Origin: Anaerolineales bacterium
GTDB lineage: Bacteria; Chloroflexota; Anaerolineae; Anaerolineales; Villigracilaceae
Assembly (NCBI GenBank): GCA_021462845.1
Contig: JAJTXU010000002.1
Coordinates: 1 to 63,407 of the forward strand
Direction: 5' to 3'
Length of the DNA stretch: 63,407 bases
The notes below the pieces were generated by a model. That model made no database searches and had not been told where the DNA came from. It was given only the letters and a program-made list of their open reading frames with translations. This document shows, piece by piece, positions 41,412-51,662 of the stretch (positions within the stretch are counted from its first letter, which is position 1; each line of letters opens with the position of its first letter). The position numbers and the translations under genes are program-made.

Positions 41412-42161
41412 CTACTCCTCCCGATGCTTTCGATCGAGATCGGCGATCTCTTCGTAGGTCCCCAAGTCAATGTATGTGCCATCCTTCATGTGCACGCCTT
41501 TAAACTTCATCCCCAACGCGATGGCGTCGTTCATGATCTTCGCAAAATCGGAGATGCCCTCGTCGTAAACGCATTTGTGCAAATACTCGGTGAACTTCGG
41601 GCGCCACACGATGCAACCCCACATTTCGGTGAGATCGGTTTGTTTCGGCTTGTCCACAATTTCACTGACGCGCGAATCGCCGTCCATGTTTACCATGCCA
41701 AATTTTTCGGGTCTCTCCGTGGTGAACATGCCGAACAACACATCATCGTCGGGCGAGGCGGCTTCATAGACGCGCTTGAAAATATCGTTCGGCTTCATCA
41801 ACGTATCCGCCATGCCAAAGAAGACGGTCTTCCCTTTGATGAGGTGATACGCCGAATCCAACGCGTGCGCGAGACCAGGCGAGGTAGATTTCGTCTTCCC
41901 CTCCACCACCTCCTGCACCACATAACTGATATCGCACCCGAAACGTTGACCGCTTCCGAAATACCCCATCAACTGATGCTTGGTCTCATTGACCACGAAC
42001 ACGATATGCTTCAAGCCCGCGTTCGTTAAATTATCCACAACAAATTGAGAAATGGGTTTGTAATGATTATTCCGAATCACAGGGTACAACTCTTTCGGAT
42101 ACGGCAAACCCAGCCGAACTCCCTTCCCCGCGGCGGGGATCAATCCAATCAATTCTTCCAT
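41412..42161 (-). CDS. Sugar-phosphate nucleotidyltransferase
   Basis: 249 residues with the family signature GLIPAAGKGVRLGLPYPKEL at the N-terminus, and FFGMADTLMKPNDIF for the metal-binding Asp. It makes an NDP-sugar from a sugar phosphate in the cytoplasm, like RfbA/GlmU-type enzymes without the acyltransferase domain. The specific sugar is not clear. GGGAGG lies before the ATG. Its TAG stop is followed at once by the next gene's ATG, showing that TAG is an ordinary stop in this genome. Confidence 0.82.
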   Translation of the reverse strand: MEELIGLIPAAGKGVRLGLPYPKELYPVIRNNHYKPISQFVVDNLTNAGLKHIVFVVNETKHQLMGYFGSGQRFGCDISYVVQEVVEGKTKSTSPGLAHALDSAYHLIKGKTVFFGMADTLMKPNDIFKRVYEAASPDDDVLFGMFTTERPEKFGMVNMDGDSRVSEIVDKPKQTDLTEMWGCIVWRPKFTEYLHKCVYDEGISDFAKIMNDAIALGMKFKGVHMKDGTYIDLGTYEEIADLDRKHREE

Positions 42162-42175
42162 GCAAGCCTCCCGTA

Positions 42176-43588
42176 TTAGGTAAGTTTATTTTCCTTGCGC
42201 ATTTGTTCGATGGCGACCAACCCCCCAAAGAAGATCCACGGCAAGATGCTGGCGCGGAACCCATCCAAGCCGATGTTATAGGCAAACGGCAACAGCCAAT
42301 CTACCAAATACGCCGCCATCACACATGCCGCCACGCCAGCCAAGACGCCATAGGCATAAGCCCTCGCAAAACCGTCTTTTAGGTTCCGCGATAGCCTCCA
42401 GCCGAGAGTTCCGACTTCATACAATAGCCAGATAAAACAGACCAAGCCAGCTAGTCCGGTCTGGGCGATGATATCCACAAACTGACTGTGCGAGTTGAAA
42501 CGGATGTGGTACCCGCGCAATGAAAACAAAGGCGCGTACCAATTGTAGTTGGCGAAACCAAGCCCCAATAGCGGATTGGCGCGGCTGATGTCCAAAACAA
42601 CGACCCAGGCGTCAACGCGCGTGCCCCAACTATATTGGTCGGTGGAGATCAAATCCTGCGCCAGATACGCCACGCCGATCAACGCAAACGGGATGGATGC
42701 AAAAGCGAGTTTCGGGAATTTCAACGCCACAAGAACGCCGACGCCGACCATGGCTGGCACCCAGCCCGATTTCCAATCTCGCGTTTGAATCACCGCAACG
42801 AATAAGGTCAACGCGACAATTCCATACAGGAGGATACGGATATTCTTCTTAAGGTCTTGGTTAAATATCGCCTGGGCAAGCGGCAGAATCACCAGCCACG
42901 TCCAGAGCATGCTGTTGGCAATAAATCCATTTTCGAACACCGAATCGATGCCCGCCCATTCGACCACCCTGCCGAGAACGTAGATCATGCTCAAGGCAAC
43001 GAACGTGATGACAATCGCCTTCAGCCAGCGGATATCTTTGATGATGTTCCCAGTCATCACCATCATGACCAGCGAGAAAAAGTAGATGGCAAAGCCGCCC
43101 AACTGTGTATCGAATGGCGCTTGTGTTGCAAGAGAAAACCACGAAACCTGCCCCATGCCGAATGCGACCACGCACACGATCATAAAGAAAACAGCAGGAC
43201 GCACAGCTGAAGAGCGCACGAACTCGAACCGTCGATGGACAACGAACATGTTTCCGATCCACAGAACGGACATTAGAACAACCAGCAAGACAGAGGCATT
43301 AAAGCCGCCGGGACCGGAAAACGGGACAAACATTCCCGCAGGCATCAAAAAGATGTATGCCAACAACGGGTAGCGCAGTAATAGTCCCAGCGCCACCAGT
43401 CCCCCAATCGCCGCCAGAGCGATAACCAACACGTTCACGGTTCCCCAAAATGAGGCGGCGACCGTTATAAGAATGGTCAATAAGCCAACGCTGTATTGAA
43501 ACGTTTGCCGGGAAATCGTAACCTGCCGGTCTATGGTGAAGAATTTTAGGTTGAAATTAATGTTCATGAGTCGCGTCGAGGATGCCAT
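42176..43588 (-). CDS. O-antigen ligase/polymerase-like membrane protein
   Basis: 470 residues with about twelve hydrophobic segments. The large loop near residues 325-370 contains NPLLGLGFANYNWYAPLFSL followed by FNSHSQFVDIIAQTGLAGL, the pattern of the O-antigen ligase (Wzy_C/WaaL) family. It would polymerise or transfer the glycan outside the membrane. In a presumed single-membrane cell the acceptor is not lipid A, so it may join glycan to another surface anchor. The exact start is uncertain: an ATG seven codons in is equally possible. Confidence 0.75.
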   Translation of the reverse strand: MASSTRLMNINFNLKFFTIDRQVTISRQTFQYSVGLLTILITVAASFWGTVNVLVIALAAIGGLVALGLLLRYPLLAYIFLMPAGMFVPFSGPGGFNASVLLVVLMSVLWIGNMFVVHRRFEFVRSSAVRPAVFFMIVCVVAFGMGQVSWFSLATQAPFDTQLGGFAIYFFSLVMMVMTGNIIKDIRWLKAIVITFVALSMIYVLGRVVEWAGIDSVFENGFIANSMLWTWLVILPLAQAIFNQDLKKNIRILLYGIVALTLFVAVIQTRDWKSGWVPAMVGVGVLVALKFPKLAFASIPFALIGVAYLAQDLISTDQYSWGTRVDAWVVVLDISRANPLLGLGFANYNWYAPLFSLRGYHIRFNSHSQFVDIIAQTGLAGLVCFIWLLYEVGTLGWRLSRNLKDGFARAYAYGVLAGVAACVMAAYLVDWLLPFAYNIGLDGFRASILPWIFFGGLVAIEQMRKENKLT

Positions 43589-43597
43589 TTTAACTCA

Positions 43598-43691
43598 ATA
43601 CCCAGCCGTGGCAGGATGACAAAGCGCAAATCAATCCGTTCAGCCGCGGCTGGGTATGATAGCCGGTTGATGGATCCGTCCACAGGACGGA
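43598..43691. other. Hairpins between ligase and beta-helix genes
   Basis: ATACCCAGCCGTGGC (43598-43612) pairs with GCCGCGGCTGGGTAT (43643-43657) with one mismatch, and TCCGTCCACAGGACGGA (43675-43691) is a perfect seven-base hairpin. They fill the 183-base space downstream of the beta-helix gene. Neither has a clear U-tract on the minus strand, so termination is possible but not shown. Confidence 0.4.
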
Positions 43692-43771
43692 AATCCACAC
43701 AATGGGGTTACGTTCGACTCAGGGCATATAGGTGATACGCCTATCCTTGATCTTGTGCCTCATGTTGGCGT

Positions 43772-46669
43772 TCAGGGAACCAACAAGGTGGCATACATCG
43801 AGAAATGGAAGCCATCCGATGTTGATAATGTGGAATATGTAGCGGGAAGCGCGCCAAACGTGTACGAATAGTACCGACCCGAACCCGATAATGCGACCCT
43901 CCCCGTGAGAGTATTGTTTTGCGGCAGGAACACCAGCCAATATGTTCCAGCAGGAAGTGTGGTTTGCGTCAACACGGGTTGCGTATTCCACCCGGCAACT
44001 GGCGTAAATGCGGCTGTCTCTGCAAGGCGGGCGCCGGGCGCATTTCCGTTATTTGCGTAAATTCCCAAGCGCAATTGACCTCCCGTGGTGGATACATAGT
44101 AGCTCAGACTCTGTATCGTCGCGCTTTGCGAAAGCGTTACCTGCTGGGCGATCAACATATTTCCAATGCCGGAATATGGGGTTGTCAGAACGCTCGTTTC
44201 ACCGATGGTGATCGGCGTCCCGCCCGGAGAGGTTGATGTAGGCGCGGGTGAATTCGTCGACGTTGGAGTACGCGTAGGAGTATTCGTCGATGTTGCCGTG
44301 AACAATGGCGTGAATGTCGCGGTTGGAGTACGGGTAAATGTTGCAGTATTTGTCGGGGTACTTGTCGCCGTAGGAGTTGAGGTCTTTGTTGCCGTATTGG
44401 TCGGCGTGGCAGTAAATAAGGGAGTGAGGGTTGCCGTCGGTGTATTGGTTGGCGTGTTGGTGATCGTCGGTGTGAAGGTTTTTGTGGGTGTCGAGGTATG
44501 CGTGGCTGTATTCGTTATCGTCGGCACAGTTGTGGATGTGCTTGTTGGTGCGGCGCCGAGAGCAAAGGTGGCGTAGAAAGAAAAGCGGAATGTGCCCGAA
44601 GCGGAAGAAGCCGAGTATGTTGCCGGTAATGACCCGAAGGTGTAGCCATAATAACGCCCGGTACCTGCGTAGGTCATACGTCCTGCCAGGGTATTATTTT
44701 GAGGCAGGAATACCAGCCAATATGTTCCGGCGGGAAGTGAAATCGGCGTAACGACCGCCTGTGTATTCCAACCGACAACCGGGGTGAACGCGGCTGTCTG
44801 CGCCATCAATGTTCCCGGCGCGCTACCGGAATTGTTATAGATGCCCAGCCGTAACTGTCCGCCCGCCGTGGACACATAGTAACTCAGGCTTTGAATGGTG
44901 GCAGTCTGCGACAAAGTCACCTGCTGTGACACCAGTTGATTACCAGCGCCGGAATAGGATATGCCAAGGACTGTTGTTTCGCCGACATTGAAAAAAGGCG
45001 ATGGCGTGCTTGTCGCCGTGTTCGTAGATGTGACAGTTGCAGTTTGAGTGGGCGTCGATGTAAAAGTAGGCGTGGAGGTAAACGGAGGTGTATTCGTCGG
45101 AGTGTTGACCGTCGTTGAGGTAGGCGTGGCAGATGGACCCGGGGTACCCGGCATGGCATATTCAAATGCGCCCATATCGCATCCGGCGCCTTGCGGGCGG
45201 GCAATCCCGCGTTGATCCTCGCTTGCGCACGCGCTATTCACGCCGGCAGAATTCAAGGCTGAACTTCCTGAGAGCAATGCATGTGTGTTTGTAAATCCGC
45301 CGTTATTTTCCAACGCGCCCAACAGCGGATCAGTTGAAATTAGATTCGTACAAGTTGCGCTCGCCGGGCATCCGCCTTGAACCACGCTGTCTTTCACAGT
45401 GACGGAACTGGTCTCATCATTCTGGATTTCATCGTTCGTGCCGCCATCTGCCCATAAAATACTATTCGTAATCAGCGGAGCGCTGCCGGTCAAGTTAAGC
45501 ATCGCGTCGCCGCCTGCCGTGCCGGAAGCGTTGACGCTGTTATTGCCGGTAAACGTCACGTTATTGAAAACCGGGTCGCCATCTATATTCAAGATGCCGC
45601 CGCCGCCCCACGGCGCGCCGCCCGAACTTTCGTAGGAGGTGTTCCCGCTAAAGGTCACATTTGTGAAGATCGGGTTGGCATATTCATTCAAAATACCTCC
45701 GCCCCGACGGGTGGCGGTATTGCCATCGAATGTCACACGGTCGAGCGTGGTTTGGCTATTGTTGTTGAACAACCCCCCGCCGCCGACCGCTGAATTATTC
45801 GTGAAGACCACATCCACCAAGGTTGGGAGGTTGGGTTCGTCCACGCCGGGACCGCCCAATGTTTGAAGATTCAAGCCACCGCCAGCGGCAAATGTGGCGG
45901 CATTGTCGATAAATGTCACCCGCGTGATAGACACACTTCCATTTTGCACATACACGCCGCCGCCGATGCCCGCCGTGTTATTGCTGAAGGTGATATCCGT
46001 AAAGGAGGCGCGGCTGTAATTGGCTTCCACACCGGATGTAGAAATAATGAAGACTCCGCCGCCGCGTCCGTTGGCATTGTTCGCTGTGATGAGGAGGTTG
46101 CGAAGCGTCGGGCTGGTGTTCTGGATGTACATGCCGCCGCCGACGCCGCTCCCCGAATTCTGGTTGCCGCCGGTGATGGTGAACCCATCCAGTATGTATG
46201 TGTCAGTGAGCGCGCCGTTCGCGGTGACAACAGAGTAAGCATTCCCGGCGTTTCCTGCGGTTTGATCGATATCACCGCTCAATACCGTTCCGTTCACAGC
46301 CGGGTTGGAATTCCGCTGGCTCAAAAGGGTGTTGCCTACGGTAAAACCGCCATACACCGAAACGCCGTTTTTCAACACAAAGGAACTATTGCGGTCGTTG
46401 TTTGACTGGCTGGCGCCCTCATCGGGATAATACGTTCCACTCGCCACCCAAATCTGGTCGCCGTTTGAGGCGGCTGTTATAGCGTCTTGCAAACTCGAAT
46501 AGGCGGTAGCCCAGCTACACCCGTCCGGACTGGGAGCGGTGGAGTTGGCGTCCACATACACCACGCCTGCGCACGCTGCGCCGGCAGATGACAGGATCAC
46601 AAATTGCGAAAGGACAATGGCAAGAATAAACAACACGGACGGAATCGAACGCAAACCCATCTTCATCAT
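43772..46669 (-). CDS. Exported beta-helix surface protein with two TP-linked domains
   Basis: 965 residues. A signal peptide is followed by a pectate-lyase-like right-handed beta-helix ([33 protein letters not shown], then many [13 protein letters not shown]-like rungs) ending in CDMGAFEYA, the choice-of-anchor Q pattern, near residue 500. Two copies of a beta-sandwich domain of about 135 residues then follow, each preceded by a Thr/Pro/Asn stalk: [20 protein letters not shown] near 562 and [20 protein letters not shown] near 829. No sortase motif or final membrane segment is visible. GAGGAGCC lies before the ATG. Inside the polysaccharide locus it may bind or cleave the polymer made here. 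Confidence 0.75.
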   Translation of the reverse strand: MMKMGLRSIPSVLFILAIVLSQFVILSSAGAACAGVVYVDANSTAPSPDGCSWATAYSSLQDAITAASNGDQIWVASGTYYPDEGASQSNNDRNSSFVLKNGVSVYGGFTVGNTLLSQRNSNPAVNGTVLSGDIDQTAGNAGNAYSVVTANGALTDTYILDGFTITGGNQNSGSGVGGGMYIQNTSPTLRNLLITANNANGRGGGVFIISTSGVEANYSRASFTDITFSNNTAGIGGGVYVQNGSVSITRVTFIDNAATFAAGGGLNLQTLGGPGVDEPNLPTLVDVVFTNNSAVGGGGLFNNNSQTTLDRVTFDGNTATRRGGGILNEYANPIFTNVTFSGNTSYESSGGAPWGGGGILNIDGDPVFNNVTFTGNNSVNASGTAGGDAMLNLTGSAPLITNSILWADGGTNDEIQNDETSSVTVKDSVVQGGCPASATCTNLISTDPLLGALENNGGFTNTHALLSGSSALNSAGVNSACASEDQRGIARPQGAGCDMGAFEYAMPGTPGPSATPTSTTVNTPTNTPPFTSTPTFTSTPTQTATVTSTNTATSTPSPFFNVGETTVLGISYSGAGNQLVSQQVTLSQTATIQSLSYYVSTAGGQLRLGIYNNSGSAPGTLMAQTAAFTPVVGWNTQAVVTPISLPAGTYWLVFLPQNNTLAGRMTYAGTGRYYGYTFGSLPATYSASSASGTFRFSFYATFALGAAPTSTSTTVPTITNTATHTSTPTKTFTPTITNTPTNTPTATLTPLFTATPTNTATKTSTPTATSTPTNTATFTRTPTATFTPLFTATSTNTPTRTPTSTNSPAPTSTSPGGTPITIGETSVLTTPYSGIGNMLIAQQVTLSQSATIQSLSYYVSTTGGQLRLGIYANNGNAPGARLAETAAFTPVAGWNTQPVLTQTTLPAGTYWLVFLPQNNTLTGRVALSGSGRYYSYTFGALPATYSTLSTSDGFHFSMYATLLVP

Positions 46670-46749
46670 GGCTCCTCAACAGTGGTCCGCTTCCATGCGC
46701 CAGGGGTTCATGGCGTAGCGGAAAATAAAAATAAAAAAATCAAAAGGGA

Positions 46750-47928
46750 TTACCTGTTGGCAATCTCTTTAATCAACTCAAAAAACCTAAGCATTACCTT
46801 CGACCAATTAAATTTTTCGGCAACCAGCGCGGTTGCATTGATGGAAATCTTTTCGTGAAGCGCCCGGTCTTGAAGCAAATTTATAACATGGGATGCGAAC
46901 ATTTTCGGTTCATCTGTAACCAAAAGGTGCTCCCCAGTTTTAGCGTCCAACCCCTCCGCGCCCTTGGAGGTTGCCACCACCGGCGTCCCGATGGCCATCG
47001 CCTCTAGAATCTTCAACCGCGTGCCTCCCCCGCTCAGGAGCGGCGCAATGGCAACCGTGGATGACGCGATCAAGGATTTGATATCCTCCACATACCCTGC
47101 GAGGGTGATATTTTGATCGGAGGGAAGAGGCAGGTTTTCATGGTCGCCTGTGATCACCAGTTTCGCATCGGGGATGTGTTGCAACACCACAGGAAAAACT
47201 TCGCCGACAAACCAAAGCATGGCTTCGTAATTTACGCGGTATTTGAACGGACCCGTAAAGACGATGGTGTTTGCCTGCTTTTTTATCTCTATATTTGCAT
47301 AGTCGCCGACATCGATGCAATTGGGAATGACTTCGATCTGATCTTTTTGTCGGGGGAAATTTCTCGCCACCAAACCGCGCTCGGTTTCAGAAACAACCGT
47401 GAAAGATCGGAACCCATTGAAAAGCCGCGAAAGATACTGACGGTATTTGAACCACGTGAGGGCATGGCGGGGACGAATTTTGCCGCCCGGAGAAAATGCG
47501 CGATCATAAAACAAGCCGATCTCCAATTCCTCGAACAACGCCGGAAGCCCCTGAAAGTATGGATAGTACGCCGCCATTTGCAATTGAGACGCGATCACGA
47601 GGTCGAACTTCTGCCTCGAGATGGCTGTCGTAATCGCGCGCGCCATCTCCGCTGAAAACGTATCGATTACCGAACGCGGTTTCATAGACAAAAATCCGAG
47701 GCGCGCCTGCCATGCGCCGGGCTCGAACTCCTTCCATGGCAGGACGACAATATCTGAACAAAGGTTACGGATTTCGGACGCTTCAGGACGCCCGCCGGTC
47801 TGGTCTACAAAACTCAACAGGGTCACCTCGTGATGCCGGCTCAACCCGCGCAAAAGGTTGTAGATGCGCACTTTGGAGCCGTTGTTCACCGGGTACGGGA
47901 ACCAACGGGAGAGAAAAAGTATTTTCAT
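46750..47928 (-). CDS. GT4-type glycosyltransferase
   Basis: 392 residues: MKILFLSRWFPYPVNNGSKV, IVFTGPFKYRVNYEAMLWFV and LLSGGGTRLKILEAMAIGTP mark a GT-B enzyme with the GT4 donor site. It is the last of four genes joined by TGATG overlaps (50419, 49163 and 47928), so these transferases are probably made in fixed proportion. Confidence 0.82.
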   Translation of the reverse strand: MKILFLSRWFPYPVNNGSKVRIYNLLRGLSRHHEVTLLSFVDQTGGRPEASEIRNLCSDIVVLPWKEFEPGAWQARLGFLSMKPRSVIDTFSAEMARAITTAISRQKFDLVIASQLQMAAYYPYFQGLPALFEELEIGLFYDRAFSPGGKIRPRHALTWFKYRQYLSRLFNGFRSFTVVSETERGLVARNFPRQKDQIEVIPNCIDVGDYANIEIKKQANTIVFTGPFKYRVNYEAMLWFVGEVFPVVLQHIPDAKLVITGDHENLPLPSDQNITLAGYVEDIKSLIASSTVAIAPLLSGGGTRLKILEAMAIGTPVVATSKGAEGLDAKTGEHLLVTDEPKMFASHVINLLQDRALHEKISINATALVAEKFNWSKVMLRFFELIKEIANR

Positions 47929-49163
47929 CAGTGGATCAATGATCGGATATAACCTTCGATCTCCTCGATCATGCGTTGCAGGTCAAATTTACTTCTGGCA
48001 GTTTTGCGCCCGGCAGTTCCCAGTGTAGCTCTCAGGTCAGGCGATTCGATCAGCCGTTGTAATGCCATCGCCAGGCTGGTCGAATCTTCAGCCGTGAATA
48101 CGAGCGAGTTTTCCTCATGGACGAGCATCTCCGCCGCGCCACCCACTGGAGCGCCTACCACAGCCAAGCCTGATGCCATCGCTTCCACGATCACCCTCCC
48201 GAACGGTTCCTGCCAGATGGAAGTGAACAAAAATATATCGGACTGTCGATAAAGCGCCGGTAACGTATCCTTAGGCTGGGCAGGCAGAAACGTCACGAAG
48301 GAGGCGAGGGAGTCGCGAGCGATCATCTTGTGAAGCGAATCGATATAGTGCGGGTCTCCGTCGCCAACAATCGTCAGGTTCGCGTTACTGATTCCATGTT
48401 TGCTCACGAGGCGCGCCACAGCCTCGATTGCGGTGTGAACGCCTTTCTCATGAGTAAGACGCCCAATAAACAATAAAGATACAACTTTATTCGCGCCCGG
48501 CGTTCGTTCACCTGCAAGGTAAGGAGTAGTATCGACCGCCCCGTAGACAACCCGCCCCTCGGTTGAGACGACACCCAACTTCTCAAATTCATTTCGCATG
48601 AATATAGATGGAAAAAGGACGCGGCGAAGACGAAGACGCGGCTTTTCCTCTCGCGATAAAATGCCCCGGGCGATCGGCTTTAACAACAATTTTGGCAAGC
48701 CTGTAATCAAGGAGCGCGGGGATGCGTTCCAATAATTTTCATATTGGCTGGGGAGCGTGGGCCAGTAATCGCCCATGTAGTAAACCGTTCGCTCGGGCAT
48801 AAGAGACTCGGCAAGGGCGGGCAGTGACCGGGGTAAATTCCACATCCCCCAAATCAGGATGATATCCGGGTTCCAGTCTCTCACGGTTTCACGAAGCAGA
48901 GTCAGGTTTTCTTGTTCCCGCTTTTTCCGACGGGTAAAGAACCACACCGCATTTTTCAGCGAGGCAAGTTCCATTTCGAGGCGGAGTTCGCGCCGCACCC
49001 AGTGCGGATCGGGAGATTTCAGGTTGCCCCGTTCGTGCGCGCTGGTCAGGATGGATACCTCGTGTCCTCGCGCTCGCAATCCATCGCCCACTTCCTGACA
49101 CCATTGCTCGTATCCGCCGCGGCTGGCAGGCGGATAAAAATTGGTGAGAAATAAGATTCTCAT
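47928..49163 (-). CDS. GT4-type glycosyltransferase
   Basis: About 411 residues starting MRILFLTNFYPPASRGGYEQ. LLFIGRLTHEKGVHTAIEAV, then TSIWQEPFGRVIVEAMASGL and the EX7E-type donor site identify GT4. The ATG at 49163 is chosen because it overlaps the upstream stop as TGATG and gives the family N-terminus; the frame is open further upstream but the added residues are Arg-rich and lie in another gene. It is a close paralogue of the protein encoded immediately upstream. Confidence 0.83.
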   Translation of the reverse strand: MRILFLTNFYPPASRGGYEQWCQEVGDGLRARGHEVSILTSAHERGNLKSPDPHWVRRELRLEMELASLKNAVWFFTRRKKREQENLTLLRETVRDWNPDIILIWGMWNLPRSLPALAESLMPERTVYYMGDYWPTLPSQYENYWNASPRSLITGLPKLLLKPIARGILSREEKPRLRLRRVLFPSIFMRNEFEKLGVVSTEGRVVYGAVDTTPYLAGERTPGANKVVSLLFIGRLTHEKGVHTAIEAVARLVSKHGISNANLTIVGDGDPHYIDSLHKMIARDSLASFVTFLPAQPKDTLPALYRQSDIFLFTSIWQEPFGRVIVEAMASGLAVVGAPVGGAAEMLVHEENSLVFTAEDSTSLAMALQRLIESPDLRATLGTAGRKTARSKFDLQRMIEEIEGYIRSLIH

Positions 49164-50419
49164 CAGGGGCTTCCCCCTGGACCAACTTGTTTCAGAAAGA
49201 CTTCGATGCCGTTTGTCATCTGCTGAATGGTAAATCGCTCTGACGCAAGTTTGCGGCCAACGTTCACCAATCGGCGGCTCAGCTCGGGGTCCGAAAGGAT
49301 GCGCGCGATCCGGTCGGCGAGTCCTTGCGCGTCTTCCGGCTCGAACAACATCTTCTTGTCGTAATGGCGGAAGATCTCGCGGCTCCCGCCCACATTGGAG
49401 CCGATGACCACCAACCCAGCCATCATCGCCTCGACGATGGTGCGCCCAAATGGTTCGGGCCACGTGGAGGTGAACAGAAAAACATCGAAGTCCTTCAACA
49501 TGGCGGGGATTTCTTCACGAGCAACTTTGCCGGAGAAGTGAACAATGTTTTCGATCCCCAAATCCGTAACCCGCTGTTGCAGGTACTTTTTATATTCGGG
49601 ATGCCCGTCGCCCAGAACGGTCAGTTCCACCCGGTCGGAGAATCCTTTTTGAGCCAGCAAGCCCAACGCTTCGATCGCCGTATGCACGCCCTTATCAGGC
49701 ACCAACCTGCCGAAATAAAGCAAACGGGTCGTGTGACCCGTCTTCTTGACTTTCTTTTGTTGCGCGAGGTGTTTAAACGGCGCGGGGTCGGCTCCCGCAT
49801 AGACGACAGACGCGCGCGGCGGAAATTTGCCGGCGTTCACCAGCGTATCGCGCACATATTCACTGCAACAAATGACATGATCGAACTTGAGACGCGGCGG
49901 ATACCCTTGTCGTTTGAGTCGCGCAAGCGCAAACGACCTGAGGAACCGTTTGAACCATTCGGTTACGCGCCGATTCGCCGGGGACTTCCAGTACGCCAGA
50001 TGCAGGTCTTCATCTGTGGGCCAATACGACGCCATGTAATACGTCACGCGACCCGGCATCCATTGTTCAGCCCAATACGGCAGGTTGTGCGACATGGCAA
50101 ACATCCCCCAGAACATGACCACATCGGGCTTGAACACATCTATGGCATTTTTTAATTCAGCCAGGTTTTCTTTTTCCTGCCGGGGAAGTTTGAAGAAAAA
50201 ATCGAGCGGCTTGTAATAATGAAGGTCCGCCGTCAAGTGCAGTGTGCGGGTCACATTTCCTGAGCGCGCTTCTTCTTCCGATTGCACCCCATAGCGGCTG
50301 GTGAGAACGCTCACCGCGTGCCCGCGCGCGAGCAGTTCGCGCGTCACTTCATGGCAGAGTTGTTCGTATCCGCCCAGTTCGTAGGGCGGGTATTGACTGG
50401 AAACAAACAAGATGCGCAT
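49163..50419 (-). CDS. GT4-type glycosyltransferase
   Basis: 418 residues: MRILFVSSQYPPYELGGYEQ, LLYFGRLVPDKGVHTAIEAL, then TSTWPEPFGRTIVEAMMAGL. Near-identical framework motifs to the 47928-49163 protein point to tandem duplication with divergence, probably two consecutive additions of similar sugars. Coupled to both neighbours by one-base overlaps. Confidence 0.83.
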   Translation of the reverse strand: MRILFVSSQYPPYELGGYEQLCHEVTRELLARGHAVSVLTSRYGVQSEEEARSGNVTRTLHLTADLHYYKPLDFFFKLPRQEKENLAELKNAIDVFKPDVVMFWGMFAMSHNLPYWAEQWMPGRVTYYMASYWPTDEDLHLAYWKSPANRRVTEWFKRFLRSFALARLKRQGYPPRLKFDHVICCSEYVRDTLVNAGKFPPRASVVYAGADPAPFKHLAQQKKVKKTGHTTRLLYFGRLVPDKGVHTAIEALGLLAQKGFSDRVELTVLGDGHPEYKKYLQQRVTDLGIENIVHFSGKVAREEIPAMLKDFDVFLFTSTWPEPFGRTIVEAMMAGLVVIGSNVGGSREIFRHYDKKMLFEPEDAQGLADRIARILSDPELSRRLVNVGRKLASERFTIQQMTNGIEVFLKQVGPGGSP

Positions 50420-51633
50420 TACTTCGATCTCCCCACCATCCGCCGCAGGGATTGGATCAACTTTGCGCCCAGGAAAGAGCGCAACAAGGATCCAACAAAG
50501 GCGCGATCCATCATAAGCGCCGGCTGAACACGCAACGCGCCGAGAAAATGCCGCCGCGCCGCGCGCACATCGCCCTGTCCGTACGCCAGCAGACCAAAGG
50601 CATATTCCGCGTTGGCATATGCAGGTCGCTTGAACTCTGTCAAACGCAATTCATGGTCGGCAAACAATTTCTCCAACAACCGCAGTGTTACGCGCGTATT
50701 CTGCTCGAGGTTGATCGACGCGAACTCGCCGCGATATCCTTTTGGCTGATCGCCGCACGCCAACTCGTAAAATGTTTCCACGCGCGCCAGCAACGCGGGT
50801 TGCGCCACCGCCATCGAACGCAGACATTCAAACGCGCGGACTTCGTTCTTTGCCTGAAGATATTCCACAGCGGATACGAGGTAAGCGCGGCTGAATGCGC
50901 GACGTTGATCCACGCTCCATTCCCCAGTGGGGGCTGGTTCGGCTCCGAAATTCTTTTTCACCACTTGTAAGCGGTTCTCGAACTGCCGCGTCGGGTCGGT
51001 GGACATACTGCCCGGTAAAATGCGATGACGGGTTAATATCTTTGTCGTATGAATCACCTTGAAGCGGCTGGCGATCCTCAGCCACATATCCAGGTCTTCG
51101 AGGGCGCGCAGGGATGTATCGAACAAGCCCACAGCATCGTAACAACGCCTGCGCACAAACATCGATTCGGGCACGAGGAAGTTTCCATCCACCAACGCCC
51201 AATATAATTTCTCAGGCGCGATCTCGCGCGCTTCGATCTGCGGCAACGGTTGATTCACATGATCTACAAACCGATACCCGCAATAGATGCCGTCGGCATC
51301 TGACTGACTCTGCAACGCGGTCACGAGGGTTTCGACGAAGTCGGGTTCGTACATATCGTCCGCATCGAGCACACCGATGAACTCCCCGCGCGAGGCGGCG
51401 ATACCGGTATTGCGCGCGGCGGACAGCCCTTGGTTCTGTTGAAAAATCGCGCGAACCGTATTCCCGAACGCGCCGATCACGTCGCGGCTGTTGTCGCGCG
51501 AACCATCGTCCACGACGATGGTTTCCACGTTGCGATAGGTCTGCCGCAACACGCTGTGAATCGCGTCTTCGATGTATTGGGCATGGTTGTAATTGGGGAT
51601 GATAATACTGACGAGGGGAAAGGTTTCAGGCAT
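50419..51633 (-). CDS. GT2 glycosyltransferase with C-terminal extension
   Basis: 404 residues. The first about 230 are a GT-A domain (FPLVSIIIPNYNHAQYIEDA, VVDDGSRDNS, VLDADDMYEPDFVET). The remaining about 170 residues are helical, with Ala-rich repeats (AYANAEYAFGLLAYGQGDVR) that look TPR-like. A similar helical extension follows the GT2 domain of the 58861-60276 protein. The extension may hold partner transferases. Confidence 0.78.
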   Translation of the reverse strand: MPETFPLVSIIIPNYNHAQYIEDAIHSVLRQTYRNVETIVVDDGSRDNSRDVIGAFGNTVRAIFQQNQGLSAARNTGIAASRGEFIGVLDADDMYEPDFVETLVTALQSQSDADGIYCGYRFVDHVNQPLPQIEAREIAPEKLYWALVDGNFLVPESMFVRRRCYDAVGLFDTSLRALEDLDMWLRIASRFKVIHTTKILTRHRILPGSMSTDPTRQFENRLQVVKKNFGAEPAPTGEWSVDQRRAFSRAYLVSAVEYLQAKNEVRAFECLRSMAVAQPALLARVETFYELACGDQPKGYRGEFASINLEQNTRVTLRLLEKLFADHELRLTEFKRPAYANAEYAFGLLAYGQGDVRAARRHFLGALRVQPALMMDRAFVGSLLRSFLGAKLIQSLRRMVGRSK

Positions 51634-51662
51634 GGAAGCAGGTGAACGGTAGGAATGAGGCG

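Noticed and set aside
49164-49463. 100-residue N-terminal extension of the GT4 at 47928-49163
   Set aside because: Arg-rich, inside the preceding gene, and followed by an ATG that overlaps that gene's stop and begins the normal GT4 sequence.
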